In this document: positions 51,228 to 60,600 of the stretch, one piece after another
How the letters are laid out: each line of letters starts with the position of its first letter
Position numbering within the stretch: the stretch's first letter is position 1
Assembly: GCF_003253485.1 (NCBI RefSeq)
Contig: NZ_QKTX01000007.1
Location: 178,672 to 242,671, forward strand
Origin: Algoriphagus aquaeductus
GTDB lineage: Bacteria; Bacteroidota; Bacteroidia; Cytophagales; Cyclobacteriaceae
Direction of reading: 5' to 3'
DNA length: 64,000 nucleotides
Program-made: the position numbers and the translations under genes
Notes under the pieces: model-generated
The model's database searches: none
Seen by the model: only the letters and a program-made list of their open reading frames with translations
What the model was told of the DNA's origin: nothing

Positions 51228-51476
51228 TTGAATAGAGAAGAGATCCTTGTCAAAATAAATGAGCTGATCAAAGAAATAAAACGGACTCCTTTCAAAGGAA
51301 AAGGAAAGCCTGAACCACTCAAAGGAAATCTGGCAGGTTATTGGTCAAGAAGGATCAAAGGAGAGCATCGGTTGGTTTATCGAGTTCAAGGTGGTGGAGA
51401 TGATCAAGTGCTCAGAATTGTCCAAGCGAGGTTTCATTACTGTTTTTGGTCCAATTTTATGACAGCAACAGAATAA
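51228..51476 (+). pseudogene. YoeB/Txe toxin remnant without antitoxin
   Basis: 82 codons from a TTG start directly after an in-frame stop. Residues [26 protein letters not shown], followed by the [14 protein letters not shown] block and the final FHY, match the core of YoeB, including the equivalents of the catalytic Glu, Arg and His. About 20 N-terminal residues of normal YoeB, including the Trp-containing first helix, are missing. At the 3' end the frame reads through into [11 protein letters not shown], where YoeB normally stops after HY. No yefM-type antitoxin is adjacent. It looks like a decayed toxin gene, although a short functional product cannot be excluded. Confidence 0.6.
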
Positions 51477-51533
51477 CTAATTACCTAAAGGCATTATTTA
51501 AATGTTATATAATTTATATTATGTTAAATAGAA

Positions 51534-51563
51534 AATCCCGGAGTCCTTTCGGGATTCTTTTTT
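51534..51563 (+). terminator. Terminator after the yoeB remnant
   Basis: AATCCCG (51534-51540) and CGGGATT (51550-51556) form a stem followed by a seven-T run. Confidence 0.85.
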
Positions 51564-51610
51564 ATCTTTCTTCCTCAATCAATCCTCCAGCCCACCTATT
51601 CAGTTCTTAA

Positions 51611-53077
51611 ATGTCAAATTGGCTTCCCCGCCTGGGTCTTTACCTGGGGCCTGTTTCATTTGTCGTCATTCAGTTTTTTATGTCTTCCCCGGACCTCAAT
51701 CCTCAGGCACAAGCCATGCTGGCCATGACCGCTTGGATGGCTATCTGGTGGATCACTGAAGCCATGCCTATTGCCGGTACGGCCTTACTTCCTTTGATTT
51801 TGATGCCCCAGTTGGGAATTCTAAAAATCGATTTGGTTTCGGCAAATTACATGCATCCAACGGTCTTGCTCTATATGGGTGGATTTCTTTTAGCAACAGG
51901 AATCGAAAAATGGGACTTGCACAAACGAATCGCACTTAACATAATAAATTTATTGGGAACTGACCTTCGCCGGATTGTTTTGGGTTTTATCCTCGCCACT
52001 GGACTTCTTTCCATGTGGATTTCAAATTCCGCGACAGCCTTAATGATGCTGCCTATCGGCCTAGCTGTTGTCACCCAATTCAAAGAGCAATTGGGACCAT
52101 CCAACCAGCTGTTAGCTGATAGCCTTGGCAAGAATATAATGCTGGGCATTGCGTATGCTGCTTCCATTGGAGGGATGGCCACCTTGATCGGAACGCCGAC
52201 TAATGCGATTCTATCTGCAGTCGTCAAGGAAATGTATGATTACAGCATTGCATTTGACGAATGGATGTTATTCGGTCTTCCGTTTTCTCTGATTTTGTTG
52301 GGGATCTGTTGGTATTATTTGGTAGCTGTCGGAAATCCCTTGCCCAAAAGCTTTCGACTGGGCGACGCCAAGACAGTTGTTTCAGCCCAATTGCAATCGC
52401 TCGGAAAAATCACCTTTGAAGAGAAAATCGTATTGGCAGTTTTCGGTCTGGTCTGTTTTTCCTGGATTACCAGAAGTTTCTTTTTGGCCAAAATGATTCC
52501 TGGGATTGATGATACGATTATCGTTTTGGTGGGGGTAGTTCTTCTCCTTCTCCTCCCCTCCTCTCGATCCGGGGAACGGATTTTGGACTGGAAAACCGCC
52601 GAAAAGATCCCTTGGGGCGTTTTGATTCTTTTTGGAGGTGGACTGGCTTTGGCTGAGGGTTTTAAAGAAACGGGCTTGGCGGAATGGATCGGTCAAAAAT
52701 TTACCTTAATTGAAGGGGTTGGATTTTTTGTATTGCTCCTCATCATTATTGCATCGGTCAATTTCCTCACCGAAGTTACCTCCAATGTGGCCACCGCCTC
52801 CATGCTTTTGCCGATTTTAGCTTCTGTTGCAATCAAGTTGGACCTTCATCCCTTTGGCCTGATGGTAGGCGCTACTTTAGCTGCAAGCTGTGCGTTTATG
52901 CTTCCGGTAGCCACCCCGCCCAATGCTGTGGTATTTGGTTCGGGATATTTACAGATGAAGGATATGGTCAAGGCCGGATTGTGGTTAAATATCCTTTCCA
53001 TTCTGCTGGTCACTTTGATGGTTTATTTTATTCTGCCTTGGCTTTGGGGGATTGAGTTGAAAGCCTATCCCTTTTGA
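51611..53077 (+). CDS. SLC13/DASS family anion:sodium symporter
   Basis: 488 residues, about 12 helices, with the two inverted-repeat sodium sites WISNSATALMMLP near 138-150 and TEVTSNVATASMLLP near 387-401 (Ser-Asn-x-Ala-Thr motifs). The AMPIAGTALLPLILMP segment near 50-65 is typical. It imports dicarboxylates or sulfate with sodium. It is monocistronic; its stop codon overlaps the start of a heptanucleotide repeat tract. Confidence 0.9.
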   Translation: MSNWLPRLGLYLGPVSFVVIQFFMSSPDLNPQAQAMLAMTAWMAIWWITEAMPIAGTALLPLILMPQLGILKIDLVSANYMHPTVLLYMGGFLLATGIEKWDLHKRIALNIINLLGTDLRRIVLGFILATGLLSMWISNSATALMMLPIGLAVVTQFKEQLGPSNQLLADSLGKNIMLGIAYAASIGGMATLIGTPTNAILSAVVKEMYDYSIAFDEWMLFGLPFSLILLGICWYYLVAVGNPLPKSFRLGDAKTVVSAQLQSLGKITFEEKIVLAVFGLVCFSWITRSFFLAKMIPGIDDTIIVLVGVVLLLLLPSSRSGERILDWKTAEKIPWGVLILFGGGLALAEGFKETGLAEWIGQKFTLIEGVGFFVLLLIIIASVNFLTEVTSNVATASMLLPILASVAIKLDLHPFGLMVGATLAASCAFMLPVATPPNAVVFGSGYLQMKDMVKAGLWLNILSILLVTLMVYFILPWLWGIELKAYPF

Positions 53078-53110
53078 TTTCGAATTGGGGATTTCGGAAT
53101 TCGGTTTTTC
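53076..53110. repeat. Degenerate heptanucleotide tract starting at the SLC13 stop codon
   Basis: Units GATTTCG, AATTGGG, GATTTCG, GAATTCG, GTTTTTC in register, beginning inside the TGA stop (53075-53077). Its inverted partner lies at 53215-53249. Confidence 0.7.
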
Positions 53111-53214
53111 AAACTTGGGATTCATTTTGAGGAATTACTCTGATTTTTGAATTGCAATGCGGACAGGGGCTGACTGGAAAGATTTTTTAAAAAGGATATA
53201 AGAAGATTTAAATA

Positions 53215-53249
53215 CGGTATCTGAAATCCAATATCCGATATCCGGAATC
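53215..53249. repeat. Inverted partner heptanucleotide tract
   Basis: Units CGGTATC, TGAAATC, CAATATC, CGATATC, CGGAATC. CGAAATC is the reverse complement of the GATTTCG unit at 53076, so the two tracts face each other across about 100 nt. The spacer between (53111-53214) shows no gene. Confidence 0.7.
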
Positions 53250-53360
53250 ATTTCTGTCCCCAAAACTGCCTGTTTCGTCACATTTTTTTGATTGAGGCTG
53301 CGGTGGGATTTAATCTTGGTGAAAGTTTTACACAGACGAAAACTAAACCAACTCTACCTC

Positions 53361-54422
53361 ATGCACACCTTTTTAAAACTGACGATTTCCGCGGTTGCGA
53401 GTCTGGGAATCCTCCCCGAATCCACGGAAAAGAGATTTGATGAAAATGATTTCAAAGTCCTGGAGCAAACTGCCAACGATCAGGAATTCACCGGTGCTAT
53501 GGCAATTTTTCAGGGAAATCAACTGGTTTTCAATTACTCCAGTGGAGAAGCCAATGCTGAAACAAGTCTAGCCAACGGCCTTGATGTACGCTTCAATGTG
53601 GGTTCCATCGGAAAATCTTTGACCTCCATTTTGGTTTTCCGACAGGTAGAAACCGGGAATATCGATTTGGATCAAACCGTTGATCAGTATTTGCCGGAAA
53701 GCGAACGGGTACCCAATGACAGTCTGATCACTGTCCGGCATTTACTCACCAATACTTCGGGACTGGGTGATTTCTTTGAAAGCCCCGAGTATGTAGAAGG
53801 AAAGCGGTATGATGTTTCTAGCCTTTTCTCCCTGGTTCAAAAAATGCCATTGATCAAAGATAGACCCGGCACAGGGCTGGATTATTCCAATTCAGGCTTC
53901 ATAGTGCTGGGACGAATTTTGGAGCATATTCATGGGAAACCCTATCAATCGATCGTACAGGAGAAATTGCTTAATCCATTGAATATCAATTATTCAAAAC
54001 CAAGCCCATTGGCCTCCGGTTGGAAACTTGAAAATGAAACTTGGACCTTGGGTGAAGGAAATGATCCGGAGTCCTGGTCTTCGGCCGGTGGAATATTCCT
54101 AAGCATAGAAGAACTGCACCGACTGATTTCATTCTTGGTAAAGGATGGATACTTAAAGCAAGGAACCAAGGAATTGATGTGGACGCCGCAAGTTCAACCT
54201 GCTCATGAACCGCCATTTGTTCATTATGCTTTTGGCTGGATGGTGGAAAAGCCCCAGGATCTTCACTTCATCGGTCATAACGGAGGAGTTCGCGGCTTCC
54301 AGGCAGCATTTCGCTATCTACCCCAATCGGATACTTACATCTATACCTTTTCCAACCGTGAAAACGGTGCTGAAGGATTGTTTATGAAGGCCTTGATGCA
54401 ATTGATCGAAAAAGCCGGATGA
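53361..54422 (+). CDS. Serine hydrolase of the beta-lactamase (class C/D-alanyl peptidase-like) superfamily
   Basis: 353 residues from the ATG at 53361 (MHTFLKLTISAV). The SxxK motif is in NVGSIGKSLTSIL near 80, the YSN motif in GLDYSNSGFIVLG near 175, and the third motif HNGG in FIGHNGGVRGF near 310. It acts in the periplasm on a peptide, ester or beta-lactam-like substrate; the substrate is unclear. The stop overlaps the ATG of a 35-codon ORF. Confidence 0.88.
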   Translation: MHTFLKLTISAVASLGILPESTEKRFDENDFKVLEQTANDQEFTGAMAIFQGNQLVFNYSSGEANAETSLANGLDVRFNVGSIGKSLTSILVFRQVETGNIDLDQTVDQYLPESERVPNDSLITVRHLLTNTSGLGDFFESPEYVEGKRYDVSSLFSLVQKMPLIKDRPGTGLDYSNSGFIVLGRILEHIHGKPYQSIVQEKLLNPLNINYSKPSPLASGWKLENETWTLGEGNDPESWSSAGGIFLSIEELHRLISFLVKDGYLKQGTKELMWTPQVQPAHEPPFVHYAFGWMVEKPQDLHFIGHNGGVRGFQAAFRYLPQSDTYIYTFSNRENGAEGLFMKALMQLIEKAG

Positions 54423-54526
54423 AAGCGATGAACTATTCCAACACGCGACAGTCCAAACAGCGAAAAGTTTTCTATCTGCTTATCCTTGCGGCTTTACTTT
54501 ACAACCTATTCCTTTCGTTTGCCTAA
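54419..54526 (+). CDS. Small single-span membrane protein coupled to the serine hydrolase
   Basis: A 35-codon ORF whose ATG overlaps the upstream TGA (ATGA). The N-terminal half is polar and basic (RQSKQRK), and the C-terminal half is one hydrophobic helix (FYLLILAALLYNLFLSFA). The positive-inside rule predicts N-in. Coupled start, basic-then-hydrophobic layout and a clean stop argue for a real small protein, but conservation is untested. Confidence 0.45.
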   Translation: MKAMNYSNTRQSKQRKVFYLLILAALLYNLFLSFA

Positions 54527-54579
54527 TCTCCAAACTTTCAAAATATTCTTTCCAAAAAATTACACGCTATCTTTCTTCT

Positions 54580-56007
54580 ATGAAGTCTAAAAGTCTTGAT
54601 TTCCGACAAATCGAATGGTGGATTGTCACCAGTGCGACGCTAATCGCCTTTCTCATCATTCTATTCAATTACCGGCCTCAGTTTTACAATGATTCCGGTT
54701 TTGCGATCTTCAAATTTGCCAGTAGGCTACTTATTCTCGGGGTTCTGTATTCCGCATTTCATTTGATCCATATGGTCTTGATCCCAAAGTATCAAAGAGA
54801 ATCTCAAAAGTGGCCGTCCATTGTCTGGATTGTGGTGACTGGATTGGCCTCTTTTGGTATTTGTGCGCTATTTGGATTCAACGCCGAACTCGTCAAAACG
54901 CCTTTCCCGACTTATTTTTTAGGAATAGTAGTCCTCTATGCCTGCTATTTGATCGGATCCAATCTGCTGGAACAGGCCTTAACTCCTCCCAGAATCCGTG
55001 ATTTCCAGCTTTACAATTTCACCCGACTCATTTTGAGTTACCTTTTTACCTTGTTTTTACTGATTCAGCTAGATTCCATTTCAAGTGAAGGACCTGCAAT
55101 CATTTTTGGGATCTTCATCCCCGTTATCTTAATCGCCAGCCTTTACAATTTCTTTTTGGTCTATGGCAAAAAGAAACAAGGCAAACTCAAACAATCCCGC
55201 TGGTACAATTGGGGACTGGTCTCGGTCATATTCCTTATTTTTCTGATCATTTCGATTGAGGAAAACCAAGAGGAAATCTTTTTCTTGGGTGGATTAGGCG
55301 TGAATGCTTTCATCCAATTGATCTTCTTTCCGCTCACCTCCTTGGTCTTTAGAAAATATGATTCTTTTATGGGTCAGATCACCTCACTTTCTTCTCAGGT
55401 AGATCAAGGTCACGCCAGCTTCGACTTCCTGAGGTCTCAGATCAACCCCCATTTCTTATTCAATGCGCTGAATACCCTGTATGCCAGTGCTTTGATCGAA
55501 AATGCCGAAAAAACATCGGATGGAATTCAGAAGCTTGGAGATATGATGCGGTTTATGCTTCACGAAAATCAGCTTCCGCTTATCCCCCTTTCCAGAGAAA
55601 TCGATTACCTGAGAAACTACCTGGACTTGCAGTATTTGCGTTTTGGATCGCAGGAAAATCTGGATTTGGATATCCAGATCACGGACAGTCAATGTCATGG
55701 TGAAGTGGCTCCGATGCTGATCATTCCATTTGTGGAAAATGCTTTCAAACACGGCATCTCTGCCAAAGAAAAATCCTGGATTAGACTAAATCTCCGTTGC
55801 ATTTCAGGTTCTGTTCACCTGGATTTAGTCAACAGCGTTCATCCTGAAAAGCCTTCGGGAGATCAAGCACGTGAGGAATCCGGCATTGGCTTGGATAATG
55901 TCAAAAAACGACTGGAACTTCTCTATCCCAATCGGCATCAGTTGAATATTATTGCCAATGATTCCGATTACTTTGTCCATCTTTCTGTCCAAATCCACAC
56001 TTCATGA
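54580..56007 (+). CDS. LytS-like sensor histidine kinase
   Basis: 475 residues. About 7-8 N-terminal transmembrane helices form the sensor region. The His_kinase domain carries the phosphoacceptor in SQINPHFLFNAL (His291), and the N-box is in FVENAFKHG (Asn387). It is a membrane-bound partner of the LytTR regulator that overlaps its 3' end by 4 nt. A TATCTTTC -7-like element lies about 20 nt before the start. Confidence 0.93.
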   Translation: MKSKSLDFRQIEWWIVTSATLIAFLIILFNYRPQFYNDSGFAIFKFASRLLILGVLYSAFHLIHMVLIPKYQRESQKWPSIVWIVVTGLASFGICALFGFNAELVKTPFPTYFLGIVVLYACYLIGSNLLEQALTPPRIRDFQLYNFTRLILSYLFTLFLLIQLDSISSEGPAIIFGIFIPVILIASLYNFFLVYGKKKQGKLKQSRWYNWGLVSVIFLIFLIISIEENQEEIFFLGGLGVNAFIQLIFFPLTSLVFRKYDSFMGQITSLSSQVDQGHASFDFLRSQINPHFLFNALNTLYASALIENAEKTSDGIQKLGDMMRFMLHENQLPLIPLSREIDYLRNYLDLQYLRFGSQENLDLDIQITDSQCHGEVAPMLIIPFVENAFKHGISAKEKSWIRLNLRCISGSVHLDLVNSVHPEKPSGDQAREESGIGLDNVKKRLELLYPNRHQLNIIANDSDYFVHLSVQIHTS

Positions 56008-56681
56008 TCAAGGCTATAGCCATAGATGACGAATCTTTTGCTCTGGAGGTAATCAAGTCTCATGCCTCCAGAGTCCCGTTTTTAGAACTTCAGGCCTCTT
56101 TTACCAATGCCATCAGCGGTTTGGAATATTTGAAAAACCATCCCGTAGACCTGGTTTTTCTGGATATCAATATGCCGGACATTTCAGGAATAGATTTGGC
56201 CACCTTATTGCCCAAAGAAACACTCGTAGTATTTACCACTGCCTACTCCGACTATGCCGTCAAAGGGTTTGAATTGGATGCCTTGGATTATTTACTCAAG
56301 CCCTTTAATCTCAGTCGATTTCTCAAGGCCTGTCAAAAAGCCCAAGAATGGATTGACTTAAGGCCAAAAAATGAACCTGCCTACTTATTCGTCAAAACAG
56401 CAGACGGGCAGGTTCGTGTTGATTTTTCAGATTTGCTTTTTTGCGAAGCACAGGGAAATTATGTGACTTTTCAGCTGGCAAATGAGAAAATCATCAGCAG
56501 AATGACGCTTTCGGAAACCGAGAAACTCCTGCCGGCCTATTTTATTCGAACGCATCGCTCTTTTCTTGCCAACAAGAATCAAATTCAAAAAGTGGAACGC
56601 CACCAGGTACTCATGAAGGGATACCATGTGCCGGTGAGCAGTTCGTACATGGATCAGATCAAAGACCTTTTACAGGCTTAA
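56004..56681 (+). CDS. LytTR family response regulator
   Basis: 225 residues. The receiver domain has the phosphorylatable aspartate in VFLDINMP (Asp54) and acidic residues DDE at 8-10. The LytTR DNA-binding domain from about 125 has RTHRSFLANKNQIQKVERHQV. It ends in a 4-nt convergent overlap with the AraC gene. The targets are not known; adjacent serine hydrolase or transporter genes are possible. Confidence 0.94.
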   Translation: MIKAIAIDDESFALEVIKSHASRVPFLELQASFTNAISGLEYLKNHPVDLVFLDINMPDISGIDLATLLPKETLVVFTTAYSDYAVKGFELDALDYLLKPFNLSRFLKACQKAQEWIDLRPKNEPAYLFVKTADGQVRVDFSDLLFCEAQGNYVTFQLANEKIISRMTLSETEKLLPAYFIRTHRSFLANKNQIQKVERHQVLMKGYHVPVSSSYMDQIKDLLQA

Positions 56682-57562
56682 TTACTCAAATAAAAGGTGG
56701 ATTTGTATTCTTTCCGATACTCCATGGGTGTCTTTTTCATGCGTTCGCGAAACAGTTTATTGAAATTGGAAAGCGTAAAAAAACCGCACTCATAGGAGAT
56801 TTCACTGATATTCAGATCGCTTTCATTCAGGAGTTTACAAGCGTGGGCGATTCGAACTTCAGTCAAAAAATCGGAAAAGGATTTATTGACACGGGATTTG
56901 AAATATCGGCTAAAGGCCGAAACAGAGAGGTTTGAGATTTGAGCAGCTTCTTCCAAAGACACTTTACTGTGGAAATTCTGCATGACATATTCATATACCT
57001 GCCCCATCCGGTCTTTCTCAGACTCTTTGTTGGTATTGATATATCCGGCGTCAGCAATGAGTTTGCAATCTTTCGAATCCACCATCTTTTCCAGGGTCCC
57101 AAGTAGATGAATGATGCTGGCTGTCCCTCTGAGATGAAGCAGCTCCATCATCATTTTTTTAATCACCTGGTTGGTTTCTCCCAATACTTCGATTCCCCTT
57201 TCGGAAAGTTTAAGCATCCTGGCTATCCCTTCAAATTCCTCCAGTTTAAATACAGATTCGTTCAAAAAATTGTCCGGGAAGTAGATCACCACGCCATGGG
57301 CCTCCAGCCCATTGGCAGGGTTGTGATATGCCTTATCATTTTTCCAAAGGTGGGGTAAATTTGGCCCCGTTAAGACCATATCCCCTTCCCTAAATGATGT
57401 CGTGTGATCACCTATAAACCGAGTCCCTTTTCCTTTTAACACGACAAACAGCTGATATTCAGAATGAAAGTGCCAATTGACATCAAAGAAAGGAGCGATC
57501 AATTCTCTGATTACAAAGGCTTTACCTTCTGGAATTCTGGATTTTTGAACTGGATTTTTCAC
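56678..57562 (-). CDS. AraC family transcriptional regulator
   Basis: 294 residues from a GTG at 57562. An N-terminal cupin-like sensor domain (HFHSEYQLFVVLKGKGTRFIGD, about 31-52) is followed by the two helix-turn-helix units in VSLEEAAQISNLSVSAFSRYFK and ISEISYECGFFTLSNFNKLFRERMKKTPMEYRK. Divergent from the 1166-residue ThuA/PVC protein, with a candidate inverted-repeat operator between. It likely controls that operon in response to a sugar ligand. Confidence 0.93.
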   Translation of the reverse strand: MKNPVQKSRIPEGKAFVIRELIAPFFDVNWHFHSEYQLFVVLKGKGTRFIGDHTTSFREGDMVLTGPNLPHLWKNDKAYHNPANGLEAHGVVIYFPDNFLNESVFKLEEFEGIARMLKLSERGIEVLGETNQVIKKMMMELLHLRGTASIIHLLGTLEKMVDSKDCKLIADAGYINTNKESEKDRMGQVYEYVMQNFHSKVSLEEAAQISNLSVSAFSRYFKSRVNKSFSDFLTEVRIAHACKLLNESDLNISEISYECGFFTLSNFNKLFRERMKKTPMEYRKEYKSTFYLSN

Positions 57563-57615
57563 TGTATTCTTTCCATTTTGTCAATAAAACATCTACAATT
57601 TTGATAAAATACAGT
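57561..57615. promoter_or_regulatory. Inverted repeat ACTGTATT/AATACAGT, candidate AraC operator
   Basis: Arms at 57561-57568 and 57608-57615, 39 nt apart, in the araC/ThuA-PVC divergent spacer. The left arm overlaps the AraC start codon, which would suit autoregulation. Confidence 0.4.
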
Positions 57616-57695
57616 CACAAATCAAGGTAAAACAGTAAGAATTTAAGTGCGTAATTGGGGAATATTATAATCTGAAAAAATTGTAAACCCAAAAC

Positions 57696-60600
57696 ATGAA
57701 CCAAACCAAACTTTTGAGGCTTTTGAGCCTCTTAATGCTAACTACGGTTATGCTTTTTTCTTCCTGTGGGAGAAAAAATCAGTTCCTTTCCATGACAGAG
57801 CCCAGAAGAGTAGAAATCTTGGTTTTAGGTCATGAAAGCGAGCATCACAATTCTGAAAAACTGATGCTCCATCTTGGAACACCACTTTTTCAAAAAGGGA
57901 TCAATCTGACTTACACCACCGACCTCAATGATCTCAAGGAAGAAGTCCTGAATAATTATGATGGGCTGATGATTTATGCTAATCATGATTCGATCAGTTC
58001 CAATCAGGAATCCGCACTCAAAAAGTACATTCAAAGTGGAAAAGCATTTATTCCTCTTCACAGTGCTTCTTGGTGTTTTCGCAATTCCGAATGGTTTGTA
58101 AAAACCGTGGGCGGACAATTTAAATCTCATGGCGCCGAAAAATTCACTGCCAAAATTGTAGATGCTGCCCATCCGATCATGCAGGGAATTGAAGAATTTG
58201 AGACATGGGATGAAACTTACGTTCACTCCCAGCTCAATCCAGCCATGCATGTCCTGATGGAACGAGTGGAAGGAGACCACCGAGAGCCTTACGCCTGGAC
58301 TTTGGAAGAAGGAAAAGGCCGAGTATTCTACACCGCTTATGGTCACAATGAAGAAACCTGGAAGCAGCCTGAATTCCAGGAATTGGTCGCAAATGGTATC
58401 CTTTGGGCTGTGGGAGATAAGGTGAATGAGCTTTTGGCAGCCTACCAGATCCCAACTCCTCAGTTTCAAGATGCCGAGATTCCAAATTACGAGCGTAGAG
58501 ATCCGGCTCCGAGATTCCAGCTACCACTTTCGCCAGAAGAAAGCATGAAGCTGGTTCAGCTTCCCATTGAATTTGAAATGGAGCTCTTTGCCAGCGAGCC
58601 GATGATCATCAATCCGATGGCGATGGCTTGGGATGAAAGAGGCCGTCTATTTGTCATCGAGACAGTCGATTATCCAAATGAGGTACGGACTGAAGGTGGA
58701 AATGATAAAATCAAAATCCTGGAGGACACTGATGGTGATGGAAAAGCGGACAAGGTCACTGTTTTCGCAGATAACCTGAATATTCCGACCTCTATTATGG
58801 CTGTCAATGGCGGAATTTTGATCTCCATGGCTCCTGACTTTGTATTCTTGAAAGATACTGATGGCGATGACGTGGCCGATGTCCGTGAAGTGGTCATGAC
58901 CGGCTGGGGCAAAAGCGATACGCACGCGGGTCCATCCAATCTGAAATATGGATTTGACAATAAAATCTGGGGAGTTCTGGGTTATTCAGGCTTCAATGGC
59001 GAAGTGAGCGGGGTAAGACATCAATTTGGACAGGGTGTTTATCGGTTTGCACCTAGCGGTGACAATATGGAATACCTTGGAAATACTTCAAACAATACCT
59101 GGGGATTGGGTTTCACCGAAGATTTTGAAACCTTCATTTCCACTGCCAATGGTCAGCACAGCGTATACTTCTCCATGGCAAACAATTACCTGAAGCGTCC
59201 CATTTTCCAGGGATCAGCCAATACCGTACATGGTATTGATTCCCACTATGACATGCCACACCTTACCCCATTCCTAAGACAGGTGGATTGGTTTGGAGGC
59301 TATACCGCTGCTGCAGGGCATAATTTTTACACGGCAAGAAGCTTTCCTGAAAAATATTGGAACCGAATCGCTTTCGTAGCCGAACCAACCGGACGGGTAC
59401 TGCACAATGCTGTCATCAATCCGGATGGCTCAGGATATAAGGAAAAAAATGGCTTTAACATCCTAGCCAGTTCAGACGAGTGGTTTTCACCGGTTCATGC
59501 CGAAGTAGGGCCTGACGGAGCACTTTGGGTAGCCGATTGGTACAACTTCATCATTCAGCACAACCCTACTCCAAGAGGATTTGAAAACGGAGCAGGAAAT
59601 GCCTACATCAACCCACTTCGCGACAGCAAACACGGAAGAATCTACCGAATCAAGTACAAGGGTGCGGATGATGCTGAGACGTTTGATTTGAAAGATGCCG
59701 ATGGTGCCGACCTGATTGATGCCTTGAAGAGTGACAATATGTTCTGGAGACTTACTGCCCAGCGATTGATTGTAGAAAAGCAGGATAAATCAGTTCTCAA
59801 GGATCTTTACCAATTAATTGCTGATCAAAAAGTAGACAAAATTGGCCTGAATGGTCCGGCCATCAATGCCCTTTGGACCTTACATGGGCTCGGCGAACTC
59901 AATGGAGAAAATGCAGAAGCGGTACAGGTCGCCACCAAAGCACTAAGCCACCCATCGGCTGCTGTAAGGAAAAATGCACTGAGAGTATTGCCAAGAAATG
60001 AAGCTTCTTTGAATTCTATCCTGAGTTCTAACCTTTTGAATGACCCTGATTTGCACACCAGAAAGTATGCTTTCTTGGCTGTTTCGGATATGCCATTCTC
60101 TGAAGAAGCCGCTAAGGCTTTGGTTAAGGCTGCTGATGTGTCTGAAAATGGATCTGATGCTTACTTGCCTCAGGCGGTTTTTGCGGCAGTTTTATCACAC
60201 CCAACCGAATTTGCCAAGCGTGATCTCACTAAGGCACTTCAATCTCCCGGCGATGCAGAGTTCTCCTTGGCTGACCGAATCAGCCGAAGCTTGGTGGCCG
60301 AGCAATATCCTTTGGATTCGAGAAACTCCATCCTTTTCCCACCGGAGATAGCAGGAAAGGAAATTGCCATCCGGATGATTGTTTCCAAAGGCAATAATCC
60401 TATGGATGGAATTTTGGTAGCGCATGGTAATGGCACGAATGGCTACAGCTTATACATCTTTGAGGATGCTCTTCATTTTGCTGTAGCACAGGATGAAAAA
60501 TTAACCCTCATCAGTACCAAAAAGCCACTTCCTGAGGAGCAGTTCATCATTGATGCCTCTTTGGTGGAAGATGGAAGCATGACCTTGAAAATCAACGGGG

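Noticed and set aside
57825..58469. 214-codon minus-strand ORF opposite the ThuA domain
   Set aside because: Complement of a conserved ThuA region; no motif or start context.
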